DNA of 64,000 nucleotides from Sanguinoderma infundibulare (Eukaryota; Basidiomycota; Agaricomycetes; Polyporales; Polyporaceae), in contig JAVLRN010000002.1 of assembly GCA_032821775.1 (NCBI GenBank), positions 4,526,001-4,590,000 of the forward strand, read 5' to 3'. Within the stretch, counting starts at the first letter, position 1. Each line of letters starts with the position of its first letter. The translations under genes and the position numbers were made by a program. Below, one piece after another: positions 11,216 to 22,579 of the stretch. Under the pieces are notes generated by a model. The model was not told the DNA's origin, searched no databases, and saw nothing but the letters and a program-made list of their open reading frames with translations.

Positions 11216-12997
11216 ATGGCATCCCCAGATGATTCATCCGCCATCATCGCCCAGTATCGCAGTATGTACATCTTTCCCTTGTTCACGGAGTACTTGGATT
11301 CTGAAGCGTGTAGTATAAAATCAACAATTCTTACTGCGGACTTGCGACTGCAGGTAAGCAGCGCCCTTGGTTCTCGTTTGATGGCACAATGATGTCATTG
11401 AATTTGACATACCTCTTTCTTTGCAGTTCTCTTCCTGTACGACTACATCCTCACCATCGGCGAGGAAGTCGAGTATTTCTGTACAAATCGAAAGACAGGC
11501 ACCGCTGCCTTGTTCTTTCTGAACAGGTACATCAACCTGTTCTACTACATGTTCATAACCTTCGTCCCTGCGCCATCCAATGAGGTGTGTCGAGTGTATA
11601 TGTATGACAGCTTTCCAGGACTCGCTGACAAGCCTTATTACAGGGGTTTGTGATGCTATTCTCAAGCGGAGATAGTGCCTGATCACAAAGTTCTGAACAC
11701 CTAGCTGCACAGCCAATGTCATCGCTACCAAAGTCTTTGAATTGTTGCCATACTTTGTGTCGGCAGGTGCGACTTTGTACCACCCATACGCTCTGTACTC
11801 GTGTTCATCTATCTTCTCCAGCTTTCTCTGCCTTGCGTGCATTTGCATTGACATCGAACTTGAACAGCTTTCAACGTTGGACATCCTCGCTCCTCATCTT
11901 TTCCCTCTCTGTTGTACCGATCATCATCAACATGGTCTGTAGTCTAGTTGATAAGTTGTGTTTCTTCTTCTGATGGCGCATGTAGGCCGGCTTTGCGTAT
12001 AGGATCACTGGGAAAATCTTGCCACTGTTCGGGTGTTTCGAATTCATTGGCACCCCGGACTGGATATCACGATGGTGAGCACTTCCTAGTGTCTCGAGTT
12101 ATAATAGTACTCTAACCCTGAGTCCAGATGTGCGTTAGTGGCATGGGAGGCGCATACATAGGCATTACTAACTGCATGTTTGTCCCAGTCATTATTGTCT
12201 CCAGAACATCGCTGCTTGCAGCGGACTGTATTGTCATGGGAATCACGTGGCTGGCCCTGTTTGGGTCCATTAATCTCCAACGCATACACAGCAAAAGTTT
12301 CGCAAATGTGCTCTTTATGGATGGTGAGCGGTCTGACATTGTAAAGTGGTTCAAACGTTGGAGGCTGACCATGGAGACACAGGGATCATCTACTTTCTGT
12401 CAGCAATATTTGTGTCTCGCGAAACGAAAGTGCTGATACTCAAAGCCCCCTAGCATTCTGTTCATTCTCAACATGTTGCATCTCACCTTCTCGGTGATCT
12501 CAGTGAGTAGCCTCAGTCACAAAACTCGCGGGACCGACAACTATGTTTTATCTTCGTGTCGCAGGTAGCTAGTACCGAGATTACGGACATAAGCTTTCTC
12601 AGCACTTTCACTCAACCGTACGTAGCTCCTTAAAACGTCGCATTGGCATTCTAGACGCTTATCAGAATAATTGCGAAGGTTGACGTCGATTCTCGTCCAG
12701 CGGTTCTTGCTACACCTCCAATCGGTGGACCGCCAGCAGGCACTCGGCATCATGTCCTCGCGTCAACTTGACGAAGGAACATCTAACGCAAGCTCAGTTG
12801 TCTTCAACAGGGTGGTTGGCTCGCTCGCTACCCGTCTCACACCCGAAGACTTCTGGCGAGGAGACGAAGATGTGCCTCACGATGCCTCGAGCGATGGATT
12901 GGAGTTGGAGGAGAGGCCAAGCCCAATTGCAAACAGCAGCGGCGAGGGTGGTCAACCATCCGTGGCTTCTGCTTCGTCCGCCGGAGTGGCAGCCTAG
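11216..12997 (+). CDS. DUF6533-type multi-pass membrane protein, copy 1
   Basis: This is a basidiomycete-specific multi-spanning membrane protein of unknown function. Exons recognised in order are MASPDDSSAIIAQY, the DUF6533 core LFLYDYILTIGEEVEYF with FFLNRYINLFYY, ATKVFELLPYFVSA plus FSALRAFALTSNL, RWTSSLLIFSLSVVPIIIN, VIIVSRTSLLAADCIVMGIT with WLALFGSI, SILFILNMLHLTFSVIS, and a last exon starting LTSILVQRFLLHLQSV. The cytosolic tail is acidic and Ser-rich, ending SAGVAA. The exon after FVPAPSNE is uncertain because the acceptor that reads CAGAG in copies 2-4 is CAGGG here. A 3.4-kb insertion separates the ATG from the ancestral promoter, so expression is doubtful. Confidence 0.72.
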
Positions 12998-13350
12998 TGG
13001 GCCAGAAATGCGGGTGCAGCTGCAGGGTTAGTAAAGAGAGGAACAGTTCGTCTCATGGTGTATCTCCTATTTATTGTCCAAGCATGGGCACTGAACGATG
13101 GCGTGCAGTTTTTGCTTTATACAGCGTGTGCAAGGCTGCAGGCGATGCGAGAGCTTGCAATTGTGTTCAGGCGGAGACTCCCACAAAGCATCGAGCCCCA
13201 AAGACCTCGAGATCCAGCTATGATGATGCGGTTTGACAACAGAACATACTCTAGACGCAGACCGTCTCCAGGCCAAACAAGAAAGCCCGGGCTTTCAGAG
13301 CACGTTCAATGTGGTCGGGCAGTCCCGTTGCTGAACGGACAATGACTCAG
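12998..13350. repeat. Tail block downstream of DUF6533 copy 1
   Basis: The sequence after the DUF6533 stop is shared with 21,440-21,760, 31,590-31,930 and, inverted, 39,340-39,704. It includes a conserved string about 55 bp past the stop (CTCATGGTG near 13,053) and a GGCCAA-containing run near 13,270. It belongs to the duplicated unit and holds no recognised gene. Confidence 0.65.
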
Positions 13351-13744
13351 AACAGTCCGGTCGTGAGCGTGAACACGCATGCGTCAAAGATATATTGCTG
13401 AGCTAACGGGCCCATGCACGAACCACAAGTTCCACGGATACCTACACCGACAAATAGGATAAGCTAGGGCAGCAACTATGGCCGAGTATGCCATACACAA
13501 ACCTTTCCATTCGTCGACCGAGAACTCATGACAGAAACTAGGGGTGCGCCTCACAACAATCGATGTCCCCTACGACGCCTGCCAGTGTGGATACATAAAG
13601 ACCGTGCAGCAACACTCGTACGATGCCGCCTATGCTTACTCGTAACTTCGGGAGGCAACTCACGAGCTGATCAACCATCTGTACGATAAGAGCATGCACG
13701 AAAACATGAATTATAACTTAATCGTGAGACAAGAGGATGTAGCG
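13351..13744. other. No recognisable gene between units 1 and 2
   Basis: I see neither a supported coding chain nor a clear repeat here. It marks the junction between the first and second duplicated units. Confidence 0.3.
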
Positions 13745-13960
13745 ATGACATGCCTACTTCATCTATAGCTCGTCCTGCCCAACCTCCTCCTGCGCAGTCT
13801 CGTCCTTCTCAATCTTCGCAGGACGGAAAGCTCACCTTGATCCTGATCGCATCGGGCCTTCCAGCAGACAGAGAGCGTGACATGGTCCGGAATAGCGCGC
13901 TTCGCCAGTCCCAGCCGGGGCACACACAACCGCGAGATGACAGCAAGACACAAGACATAT
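13745..13960 (-). pseudogene. PDI C-terminal tip (second fragment)
   Basis: The minus strand repeats the last exon of the PDI copies at 5.1 and 22.6 kb. It carries the KLTLSAG-like block and the hydrophilic tail, and ends EEVGQDEL followed by TAG, so an xDEL-type ER retention signal is preserved although everything upstream is lost. It has no expressed context and abuts a primase C-terminal fragment on its right. Confidence 0.55.
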
Positions 13961-14084
13961 CACAGCACGAAATTAATGATGTCGTTCCCAGTGGCCGTCG
14001 CTATTAAAAGTCAAGAGGTGAGTTAAGATCCGGGGGCTGACGAAGACGGAGCTCGCACTAACACATATCCTCCTCGTCTCTTGC

Positions 14085-14430
14085 TCACCGCTCGTTGAGC
14101 ATGACGACATATGGCTTCAACGACGTCCGCTCACAATCGGTGCGGTGCTGTCCGCTCTCGCCCCGGGCCGTCCAACTCTCGCCTGAAGGCTCGGCCGGAG
14201 CGAATTCGTCGATAGCGTAGAGCAACCGCTGGACAAGCGGCTCCTTCTCTGGGTCGAACCAGCCGTTCGTGCGCGAATCGAAGAGGATGCAGACTCGCCC
14301 TGTCTTCAGATGGATGCTGAACGGCGCCTTGAGCAAATGCTTGCAGTGCTTCGACACTACGGCGTCGAAGCGGGAGTATGGCTGACACGTACCTCGACAA
14401 GAGTTCGATCTTTTGTGCCCGCCCATGACG
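14085..14430 (-). pseudogene. DNA primase small subunit, C-terminal fragment
   Basis: The frame reads VVSKHCKHLLKAPFSIHLKT, GRVCILFDSRTN, WFDPEKEPLVQRLLYAIDEF and TSLKPYVVMLNER before the stop. This follows the C-terminal block of eukaryotic Pri1, where the pattern is HLLK(A/S)PFxxHxxTGRVCVP followed by a TSLKPY motif near the end. The catalytic aspartates and zinc site belong to the N-terminal part, which is not attached here. It sits between the PDI tip and an F-box fragment, so it is a passenger fragment. Confidence 0.68.
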
Positions 14431-14699
14431 TCCTGCCATCCGTCCTCCGACGACCCTCAACATCCGTCCTCCCATCCATCTTTCAGGGTGTCCTTGACAT
14501 GATTATCCGGGATTAGATGCAGCAGCGGCTGCCGATCGAACCCTCCGCCAACGCGAACACGTCCTGATCTTCAAGAATAAAATCGTGCAATGCTTGTTCC
14601 GGCATCTTGTACGCTTGGCTAACACACCTTTTAGGAGATGCATACACAACAGCAGAAATGGACCCACGAAATACTCATCGGCAACGCATGCCTATTGCC

Positions 14700-15700
14700 T
14701 GTCCTTCCCGCCCTGGATCACCATCGGCCGCCGCCCCAACACCTCACTCAGCTTGATATTTTCAAGTCGGACACACCCTCCGAGCGCAGTGGGCTGAAAA
14801 AGTCCGATCCGAGGACGGCGACGAGAGAGGAGTCGCGGAAGGCGATCGCAAGGTGCATGTGGCGGGCGTACCCCATCAGCGCCGAACGCGGGCGAGCGGC
14901 CGGGTCGTCGTCCAAGGCAAGACGTGGAATGCGGTAGGCGAGCCCGAGCACCAACAGGTCGCCGATGGACCCGTAGTACCCTCCCAGGTGGTTCCACGTC
15001 TTCTTGTAGCCGTCCTGAACCGTGAGGCTGAGCTCCCGATACATTATCGGAGGGCCATCCAGGGGACTGTCATTGCTATTGAACGGCGCGCAGGGGTGCT
15101 TGAGGACGAGCTGGACGAGGTTTGGGAATGCGTTGAGGTACTACGGGCCAGCAGTGATCGAGATGTGGTCACCCAGCATGAGTATCCGAAGCTTCGGGTA
15201 GGTGATGCGCGGCAGCGTGTAGGCGACTGGACCGGGCCATGTACCAGACCAGGGGCTGTAGGGCAATGTCTCAAGAGTAGAGGCGGATTTGTGCAAGATG
15301 TGGATCGGGTGGGATAGGGAGACGAAGGACAGACGTTCGTAAGGAGGCCTGTCGAAATCAATACGCGCCGCAACGAGCCCCGACAGGAGAGTCATGACGA
15401 GGTCACAAGAATGTGGTCCAGCATTCGCCACGGTCAGTATTTTGACGGACAGCGAAGGCAGGAAGGAGGTCCGGGTGCGACTTGAGCATGGAGAACATAC
15501 GTCTTTGCAGATACATGGTCACTGCAGATTGTTGTAGAGCAATGAGTAACGAGAAGGTGGCAGGTGGTGACACTTACATTATGGTCTGGAATCCGCGGGT
15601 TCGCAGCAGTGCACGGTAGTGGTGGTTGGGGGAGAACGAGTGGATTTCGAAGATGACTGACGAAGGAGAAACGGACCATCGTATGTTGCGAGGACGTCAA
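14700..15700 (-). pseudogene. F-box/LRR gene fragment (unit 2)
   Basis: The LRR half of the family found at 2.5-3.5 kb is visible in several frames: HPDLLPAF, LHKSASTLETLPYSPWSGTW, ITYPKLRILMLGDHIS, WNHLGGYYGSIGDLLVLGL and MHLAIAFRDSSLVAVLGSDF. The same peptides recur at 25.0-25.6 kb. Frame changes occur without fitting introns, and no F-box core precedes them. It lies between two primase fragments. Decayed duplicate. Confidence 0.68.
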
Positions 15701-16149
15701 ATTCAGTGGCGCAGATCAGTCCGTCGCCATCGTCACATGTTGAGATATTTTGATAACAGAAGTTATATAGCTATCTCAGGGACGGCGAGAATCATGATCC
15801 AGGACGAGGTCGGTCAAATGACCCTGAATGACGCGAACGTCGAACAGAACCAGGACGGAATATCGAAGGTCTGAAGGCGACCGAAATTCATTTCAGGAAT
15901 GCGGCTTGACTAGTTTCTAACGGCGGGCACGTACCAAGCTTCTTCAACCATCACAGCAACGCCTTCCTCCGGGCGGACAAAGGGACTGACATACTTTGGA
16001 AGAACGAGTCCCCTTCGTGATCTGTCATCAAGCAACGCATCAACATGAGGGAACGCAAGCCAACTCATACTAATCCGCATTCGCACCCTCCGTCACGATG
16101 TAGTGGGAACTACACGCTCCCGAGGTACGCAAATCCACGAGTGCCGGCA

Positions 16150-17260
16150 TAATATTGAAACATGTAGTCCCATTGGCACGTCACGGCCTTGACTGCGTCA
16201 CCATGTCAAGTCTGCAAGCGCAAGAGATAAGATTCCGCGGCCTGACGAGGACCGAGCTTGCACTCACCCACATCTCCCGCGTCTCCTCCAACAAACTTAG
16301 TATGACGTGCTTGTCGAGCATGTCGACGTATGGGTTCAACTGCCTCGCAATCAGCATGGTCCTCTCCGCTCACGCCCGCTGTCCCACCCTCGCTAGTACG
16401 TGCAGAAGCCAGTGCTGGACTGTTGGCATCTTCTCTGGGTCAAACTTGGCGATCGCGCACGAATTGAGAGGGACACAGACCCGTGTTGTCTTTGGATAGA
16501 TGCAGAACGAACGGGGTTTTGAGCAAGTAGTATCGGTAGACTTCGGTGTCGAGATGGGGTATGTGCGCGGGAAAATGTACTTTTTGCATCCTTAAGCCCG
16601 GCGACGTCGCGCGAATGGCGGTTATCGTACATTACAATGCTTCGTTGGTGAAACGTACCAATCAACCGCCTCGACGAGACTCTGATCCTTCATCAATCTC
16701 CTCCACAATGTCCTGCCACATGTCCTCAGGCGACTTCTTGAGGGTGCGCTCGGCAACTGCACACACTCTGGTGGACCTCGCGCCCGCTAGTAATCCTAGA
16801 GGGAGCCGGACTGGACGTGGCTCGCGCTGTCGAGTCGGACATGGATGGCGGCGATGGTGAATGCCCAGCAGCAGAGGCAGATGTCTGCACTGGAGCAGCG
16901 GGTGAGGATGGGCATGTCGATATCGAACTCGAGCTTGCTAAGCTACGTCCAGCGGGGCCTGGCACAGATGGCCTTTGCGTTTCGTGGCTGCCCGATCACG
17001 TCAGTATGTATGCAAGAGTGTGTCGGGCGATGGAGGATGGGGACTTACGTGGGACCAATCTCGAAATGATTGACCTCTTAAGTGCTGCAGGCTTCCTCCT
17101 TGAGATCCTGAAACTTCCGAGCGAACGGGTTGACGAGTAGCTCAAAACAGGAAAAGCACGTGGAAAGGCAAGCGAGGACGATGTCGGGTCCTGGTCGGGT
17201 CGAGAGGTGACGGTCGTGGACAACACTGAGCTGGATGCTGGCACGTGGACGCAGGGTGCG
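16150..17260 (-). pseudogene. DNA primase small subunit pseudogene (best preserved copy)
   Basis: Pri1 makes RNA primers for DNA polymerase alpha. On the minus strand, from the N-terminal side, this copy shows NPFARKFQDLKEEAC, an in-frame stop, HFEIGPT before a donor site, and then LEFDIDMPILTRCSSADICL with CCWAFTIAAIHV. The D-x-D of FDIDM is the catalytic metal site and CSSADICLCCW is the zinc-binding cluster. The C-terminal part (16,200-16,560) shows LLKTPFVLHLSKDN, FDPEKMPTVQHWLL and LNPYVDMLDKHV. Frames differ between parts and stops interrupt it. It was presumably derived from the cell's single Pri1 gene, which is not in this window. Confidence 0.72.
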
Positions 17261-17279
17261 GCGTGTCACAGCGTGAGAG

Positions 17280-17960
17280 TAGTACTAGTTTTTTTTAATC
17301 CGTGGCTTTGCCACGAAGCTTCGCCTTCGGCTCAGCGCTTCAATTCAATCCTTCGCCTTCGGCTCAGTGCTTTGACTGTTGGGATTTTGAGCTTCGCCCT
17401 CGGCTCAGTATTAAATACTACCTGTAATGCCAGTTTACACTTACATTTAACCTGTGACTTTGCCGCAATGCTTCGTCTTCGGCTCAGCAATCATTAATCA
17501 TGCCCGTGAAGTTCCAGGGACTAATTTGCTCACAACATTGTATGACTTGAATTCCCAGTACTTTGACTGTAATCCCATGTGATTCTCTCACCCGTGTACC
17601 CGTGGCCCATCAAACAGCTCCCCAGCATGGGTAATACCATAGCCTATGATACTTACCATGGTCATACACTAATAATTTCCAAAACTGCTGCAATACCTCT
17701 GAGAGCCTAACCTCCATTAACTGCCACCTTCCCCTTCCACCAACATGCATACCCGTGAAATTGCAGGTATATCCAAAATTATGCCATTTGGGAATGCTAA
17801 TTAAAGCTTCAAGCTGGGTCCTCCTAAATTAGTTTTTAATGCTAAGTGCCAGGGCACAAAATCCAAATTCAGGCTGGCAGGGCTACAGGGGTGGCCGGGG
17901 CACTTTAAATTTACAGGGTACTCACTGAAATAGTAGCTTAATAATATCCCATGTATATTC
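17280..17960. repeat. AT-richer stretch with repeated CTTCGsCTTCGGCTCA-like motifs
   Basis: Four near-identical words of the form GCTTCGCCTTCGGCTCAG occur near 17,329, 17,351, 17,391 and 17,470, separated by short AT-rich spacers. They are preceded by the small palindrome GTGGC-TTT-GCCAC. The rest of the stretch is visibly richer in A and T than its surroundings and has no coding chain. It sits in unit 2 between the primase and block B, where units 1, 3 and 4 have nothing similar, so it is probably an insertion, perhaps a decayed mobile element. Confidence 0.5.
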
Positions 17961-18299
17961 CACTTGGAATGGGAGCCTCCCGTGCTGTGTGTAAAAGCTG
18001 CAGGTCTCGCCGTAGGAGCCTTTTGTGCTTAGCGCTGAAGCCGGCACTTCGCGACCGTAAAGGATGGGTTAAGCGAGCCACGCGGCACCATGTGGACGCC
18101 ATGTGCTCTCCATGCGAGTTAGACGCCCTGCTCTCCCTTTCTTTTATGATTTTCCGGACGACGGTCCGGTTGCTCTTGTCTGAACCACATCCTTCACGTG
18201 GGCCACCACTGTAGTCGATTCTTCTTGGCTGACCCAGCTAACTTAAAGTACGTTGACTGCATGTGCTTATTACATGCGATCGAGAGTACTGATGTAGAC

Positions 18300-19537
18300 A
18301 TCATGTTCGCCAGGTTCACGCCGAGACTGGCCCTTGGACCGGCCGCTTTGTATGTGCGGGGATGACGGAGGAGTCATTCCCTTGGACGTCAACTGGGACC
18401 TCTACGAGCCTCTTACCAAGACAGACGTCAGGCTGTTTGCTACCTCATCAGGTTCGACCGAGAGCCATCCATGCGATCCGTCACAGGCACCCTTGTACGT
18501 TCCTTTCCCATGTTTCAGGTGTGTAGAATAGGGGACTAGACAATTGCAAACAGAAGCCACGCATAGCGTCGTACCTGTCCCGGTCATTGCCCCCATCCAT
18601 TATATGACAGGAAGAGCAAGCTGTTGTCGATTGAAGAGAAGAGCTGTCATGTTCACATGGTACGATTCCAGTTGTATCCATCTTGCTGTTGCCAAAAGAC
18701 TGCGATCATGGCAGCATTCACTTACGGAGTTGAATGCCACCAACTGAACTTGAGGCGTTGTGCGACTATATGCGCGACTTCGTTGATGCTGTGCTTAGGT
18801 CGCCACGCCGGGATTGGTCCACTCCTTCTGTTCAGTGATGTCGCTGTTGAAGGTCTGATACCCACACCCTGCTGCAGCTCGATTTACGAACATGCCATTA
18901 TCAACCAATATCTATGTCATGAGTACTGCATGCACGTCGTCTTGATTGTTCCAAACCCAGTCGCTTATGCACACCCATCTTCCCTTTCAGGCTGCACTCC
19001 AACCTAGGATGTCGGTTGAATGCCGCTGGTCCATGGACTTCTGCAGAGGCTGATCGCCACAGTTTGAATACCATTACGAAGTTGCCACCATAACACCGCT
19101 GTGACATCCTCCTGGATTCTGCATGGCGGTCCTGATAACTCAGCTATATGCCAAACACCGTGGTGTAGACAAATCTTCACGCGTCAAGCTCGACTCTCAG
19201 CCCATGGTTGGTAAAGGTCATTCCTATCGTATCCTCTCTCCCATGGACACATCGAAGCAGCCTACACCACTGATCACTGGGATCTATGTTCCGAGGTAAG
19301 TTCTCCATGCTGAAATTTTCGCACCTGCTTATTGGCCTGTTGAATGCGAAGGGGATCAATTGAGAGATAGTCTCCGCTGTGCTCGGAAGGACTGTCCATG
19401 ATGATCGTGCATACGCTTTCAAGTTTTGACAGATGGCGGTTGCTATCACGATCGGTGTATGCCAGAAATAACGTCTGTTCGTTCTCTTGAATCTTCGGTC
19501 TGCGCCTTCGACACAACCTTGAGCTAGTTTTGAGACC
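18300..19537. repeat. Block B, copy 2
   Basis: Duplicate of 6,480-7,751. It begins with sequence encoding VNWDLYEPLTKTDVRLFATS and ends at the TATA box of DUF6533 copy 2. It contains no insertion, so it serves as a reference for the interrupted copies. Confidence 0.7.
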
Positions 19538-19544
19538 TATATAA
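19538..19544 (+). promoter_or_regulatory. TATA box of DUF6533 copy 2
   Basis: TATATAA lies 75 bp before the ATG at 19,619 and sits in a conserved GAGACC-TATATAAG context. The same box occurs before copy 3 and the deleted remnant, and is mutated in copies 1 and 4 to AGATAA and AGATAG. Confidence 0.6.
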
Positions 19545-19618
19545 GATGCACACCAGATGCTAAGGCGGATTTCCAATCTACCCCAACGTATCGTTCTGAC
19601 CAATCTGATATCGCACGT

Positions 19619-21439
19619 ATGGCATCCCCGGATGAATCATCCACCATCGTTTCTCAGTATAGTAGCCTGTACGTCCTTCCCTCGTTCACGGAGTACATGT
19701 ATTCTGAAGAATGCGGTATAGGATTAATGATCGTTACTGCCGCATAGCGGGTGTGGGTGAGCAGTGCCCTTGGTTCTCGTTTAATGGTACAACAATGTTA
19801 TTTCCTCCAGCGAATTTGACATACCTCTGTCTTTTCAGCTCTCTTCCTGTACGACTATATCCTCACCATCAGCGAGGAAGCCGAGTATTTCTGGACAAGT
19901 CTAAAGACGGGCGCCGCGGCCTTGTTCTTTGTGAACAGGTACTTCAACCTGTTCCACTACGCCTACCGCACCTTCACGGAATTGGCCTGCACGGAGTTGG
20001 CCTGCACGGAGTTGGCCTCCATACCATCCAATAAGGTGTGTTGGTGTATATGTGAAACTTCCCCCGGACTGACTGAGAAGCCTTATTACAGAGGTTTGTG
20101 ATGCCATCGTCAAGCGCAAATAGAACTTGATCCCAAAATTCTGAACTCCCAGCTGCACTGCCCTCATGCTCGTCGACGAAATCTTTGAATTGTTGCCATA
20201 TTTTGTGTGGGCAGGTGCGGCTTCGTGGCCCTCCTACTCTGTACTCTTGTTCATTGTATCTTCTCCAGCATTCTCCGCTGTGCGTGTATTTGCATTGACA
20301 TTGAGCTGGAATGGTTCCCAACGTTGGACATCCTCAGTCCTCGTCTTCTCCCTCTCTGTTGTACCGGTCATCATCAACCTGGTCTGCAGTCTGGCTGATA
20401 AGTCACAGTTCTTCGTCTGATGGCACATGTAGGCCAGCTTTGCGTATGGGATCACTGGGGAGATCTTGCTGCCGGTCGGGTGTTCCGAATTCATCGGCAC
20501 CCCGGAATGGATATCGCGACTGTGAGTACTTCCCAGTTTCTGGAGTTATAATAGCACTCTAACCCTCAGTCAAGATGTGCGTTAGTGGCATAGGAGGCGC
20601 ATGCATAGGCGTTACTAACTGCACATTTGTCCCAGTCCTTATTGTCTCCCGGATGTCTCTGCTTGCAGCGGACTGTATTGTCATGGGAATCACGTGGCTG
20701 GCCCTGTTTAGGTCCATTGATCTCCAATGCGTACAATCCAAAACTTTTGCAAATGTGGTCTTTACGGATGGTGAGCAGTACGTCATTGTAAAGGGCTTCA
20801 AATGTTGGAGGCTGACCCAGGGATATAGGAATTATCTATTTTCTGTTAGTAACATCTGCGTCGTCTCGCAAAACAAAAGTGTTGACCCTCAAAGCCCCCT
20901 AGCATTCTGTCCATTCTCAATGTGTTGTATCTCGCCTTCTCGATCCTTTCTGTGAGTAGCCTTAGTCACAACATCCACAAGACTGACAATTATATTTATG
21001 TTCATATCACAGATAGCCAATTACAGGATCCCAAACATCAGCCTTAACATCGATTTCACTGAGCCGTATGTAGCTCCTCACAAATCGATATTCCTGATGC
21101 TAATCTGACATTTACTGCAGATTAACGGCGATTCTCGTCCAGCGGTTCTTGCTACACCTCCAATCGGTTAACCGCCGGCAGGCACTTGGCGGCATCATGT
21201 CCTCGCTTCAACTTGACGAGGAAACATCTAACACAAGCTCAGTCATCTTCAACAGGGTGGTTGGCTCGCTCGCTACTCGTCTCACACCCGAAGACTACTG
21301 GCGAGGAGACGACGAAGATGCGCCTAACGATGCCTCGAGCGATGGATTGGAGGAAGGGCCAAACGCGATTGAAGAGAGCAGCGGCGAGGGTGGTCAACCA
21401 TCCGTGGCTTCCGCTTCGTCCGCCGGAGTGACAGCCTAG
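19619..21439 (+). CDS. DUF6533-type multi-pass membrane protein, copy 2
   Basis: This copy has the same exon set as copy 1: start MASPDESSTIVSQY, core LFLYDYILTISEEAEYFW, FELLPYFVWA, FSAVRVFALTLSWN, SVLVFSLSVVPVIINLV, LIVSRMSLLAADCIVMG, and a last exon beginning LTAILVQRFLLHLQSVNRRQ with an acidic tail ending SAGVTA. Local differences are a 15-bp unit repeated three times (19,976-20,020, encoding TELAC repeats) and a changed donor (GAACTT instead of GTGCCT) at the putative mini-intron near 20,130. The promoter is uninterrupted and has a good TATA box. Function unknown; whether it is translated in full depends on the uncertain third exon. Confidence 0.7.
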
Positions 21440-21760
21440 TGGGTCGGGAGTACAGGTGGAGATACAGGGCTAGGAAGGATAGAGATAGCTACAATTCGTC
21501 TCATGGTGCATCCCCCGTCAAGAACATGAACAAGGTCTTTTTGGTTTTCAGACGCAACCCAACGAACTTATGACGGGCGGGACGGGTGGCGATGCGTAAG
21601 TTCATTCCGCACTCAAACCTCAAAGATCTCAGGCTCGGGCATCGCGTCTTAGATACAGTAGGTAGACTGGGGACACGCAAGGACGGCGTCTCGAGGCCAA
21701 GTCCAAAAACGTGTGCATTGTGACTCTTCGCGACGCGGGACGGAGATACATACATTGCTA
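21440..21760. repeat. Tail block downstream of DUF6533 copy 2
   Basis: Diverged counterpart of 12,998-13,350, recognisable by the CTCATGGTG string near 21,501 and a GGCCAAG stretch near 21,697. It has no gene. Confidence 0.5.
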
Positions 21761-21979
21761 TACCTAGCGAGCCTCGAACATTGCTTGCGGGAACGACCAG
21801 AGTCACTGAGTCCTACAGTTACGATTGTATCCACCGATCGCGAGCCCCGATGTTCAGAGTCCAGTGCTTAAACCTCCCACATTTTCCGGCCCATCACGGC
21901 TCTCCGCTCCCCTCGCCAGTTGCTTGTACACAACTGCAAGATAAAGCAGCAGTCTAGATGCGCTTCGCTGGTAGTGTAC

Positions 21980-22420
21980 GTCGTGGCCGCTGAGCACGAT
22001 GAAGTAGATCTGCGCTGGAACTCGGGGACGCGCCGGTCGCCCTTAAAGTCGAGGCGAACGCGATCGGAACGCACTCAACCCCCTCGTCCGGACGGTGTCG
22101 CCGGCATCGGACAGTTCTTGGGCATGACGAAGCTGGTGGGTGGTGAGCAAGGTAAACGCCCACGGACGGATGCGACGCACGCTCCGCAGGCAATGAACGC
22201 CTTCGTACTCCGGCTTGTTGACAGTACTTGGGTTCCATCACCGTCTCCGGATTGCTGTCGACTGGCTCAGGTTCCACGTCCTGCGACATCTGCATCGGCG
22301 CCTTCTGCTTCGACGTCAAGCCTTCGTGCTGGCTTTGGAAACGCATCATGGGTTTCGGTAGACGATACGAGAATGGTGCCCTTGGCCTCGCTCACGAGCC
22401 CATGTCGACGCGCCTACGAC
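21980..22420 (-). pseudogene. SDR oxidoreductase fragment (copy 2, N-terminal part)
   Basis: On the minus strand, QKAPMQMSQDVEPEPVDSNP resembles the N-terminal extension that precedes the Rossmann fold in fungal SDRs of the YghA/glucose-dehydrogenase-like type. Further on, a short RLDFKGDRR piece corresponds to the DFxGAK region. The glycine-rich cofactor motif cannot be read and frames shift repeatedly. The segment aligns with 32.0-32.5 kb. Confidence 0.5.
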
Positions 22421-22579
22421 GACCGTCATGATGGACAGAGATAATGCGCCACCCCTTAGATGGCGTCGCATGTGCTTGCCTATGATGTCATCACGCTTCT
22501 GCAGGCGACCGCGAGGCGGTCAACCATCGGTACGATGAGAGCATCCACGAAAACATTGATGACAACATAATCATGAGAC

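Noticed and set aside
17290..17500. CRISPR-like array
   Set aside because: The repeats are few, unevenly spaced and imperfect, and the genome is a nuclear fungal genome.
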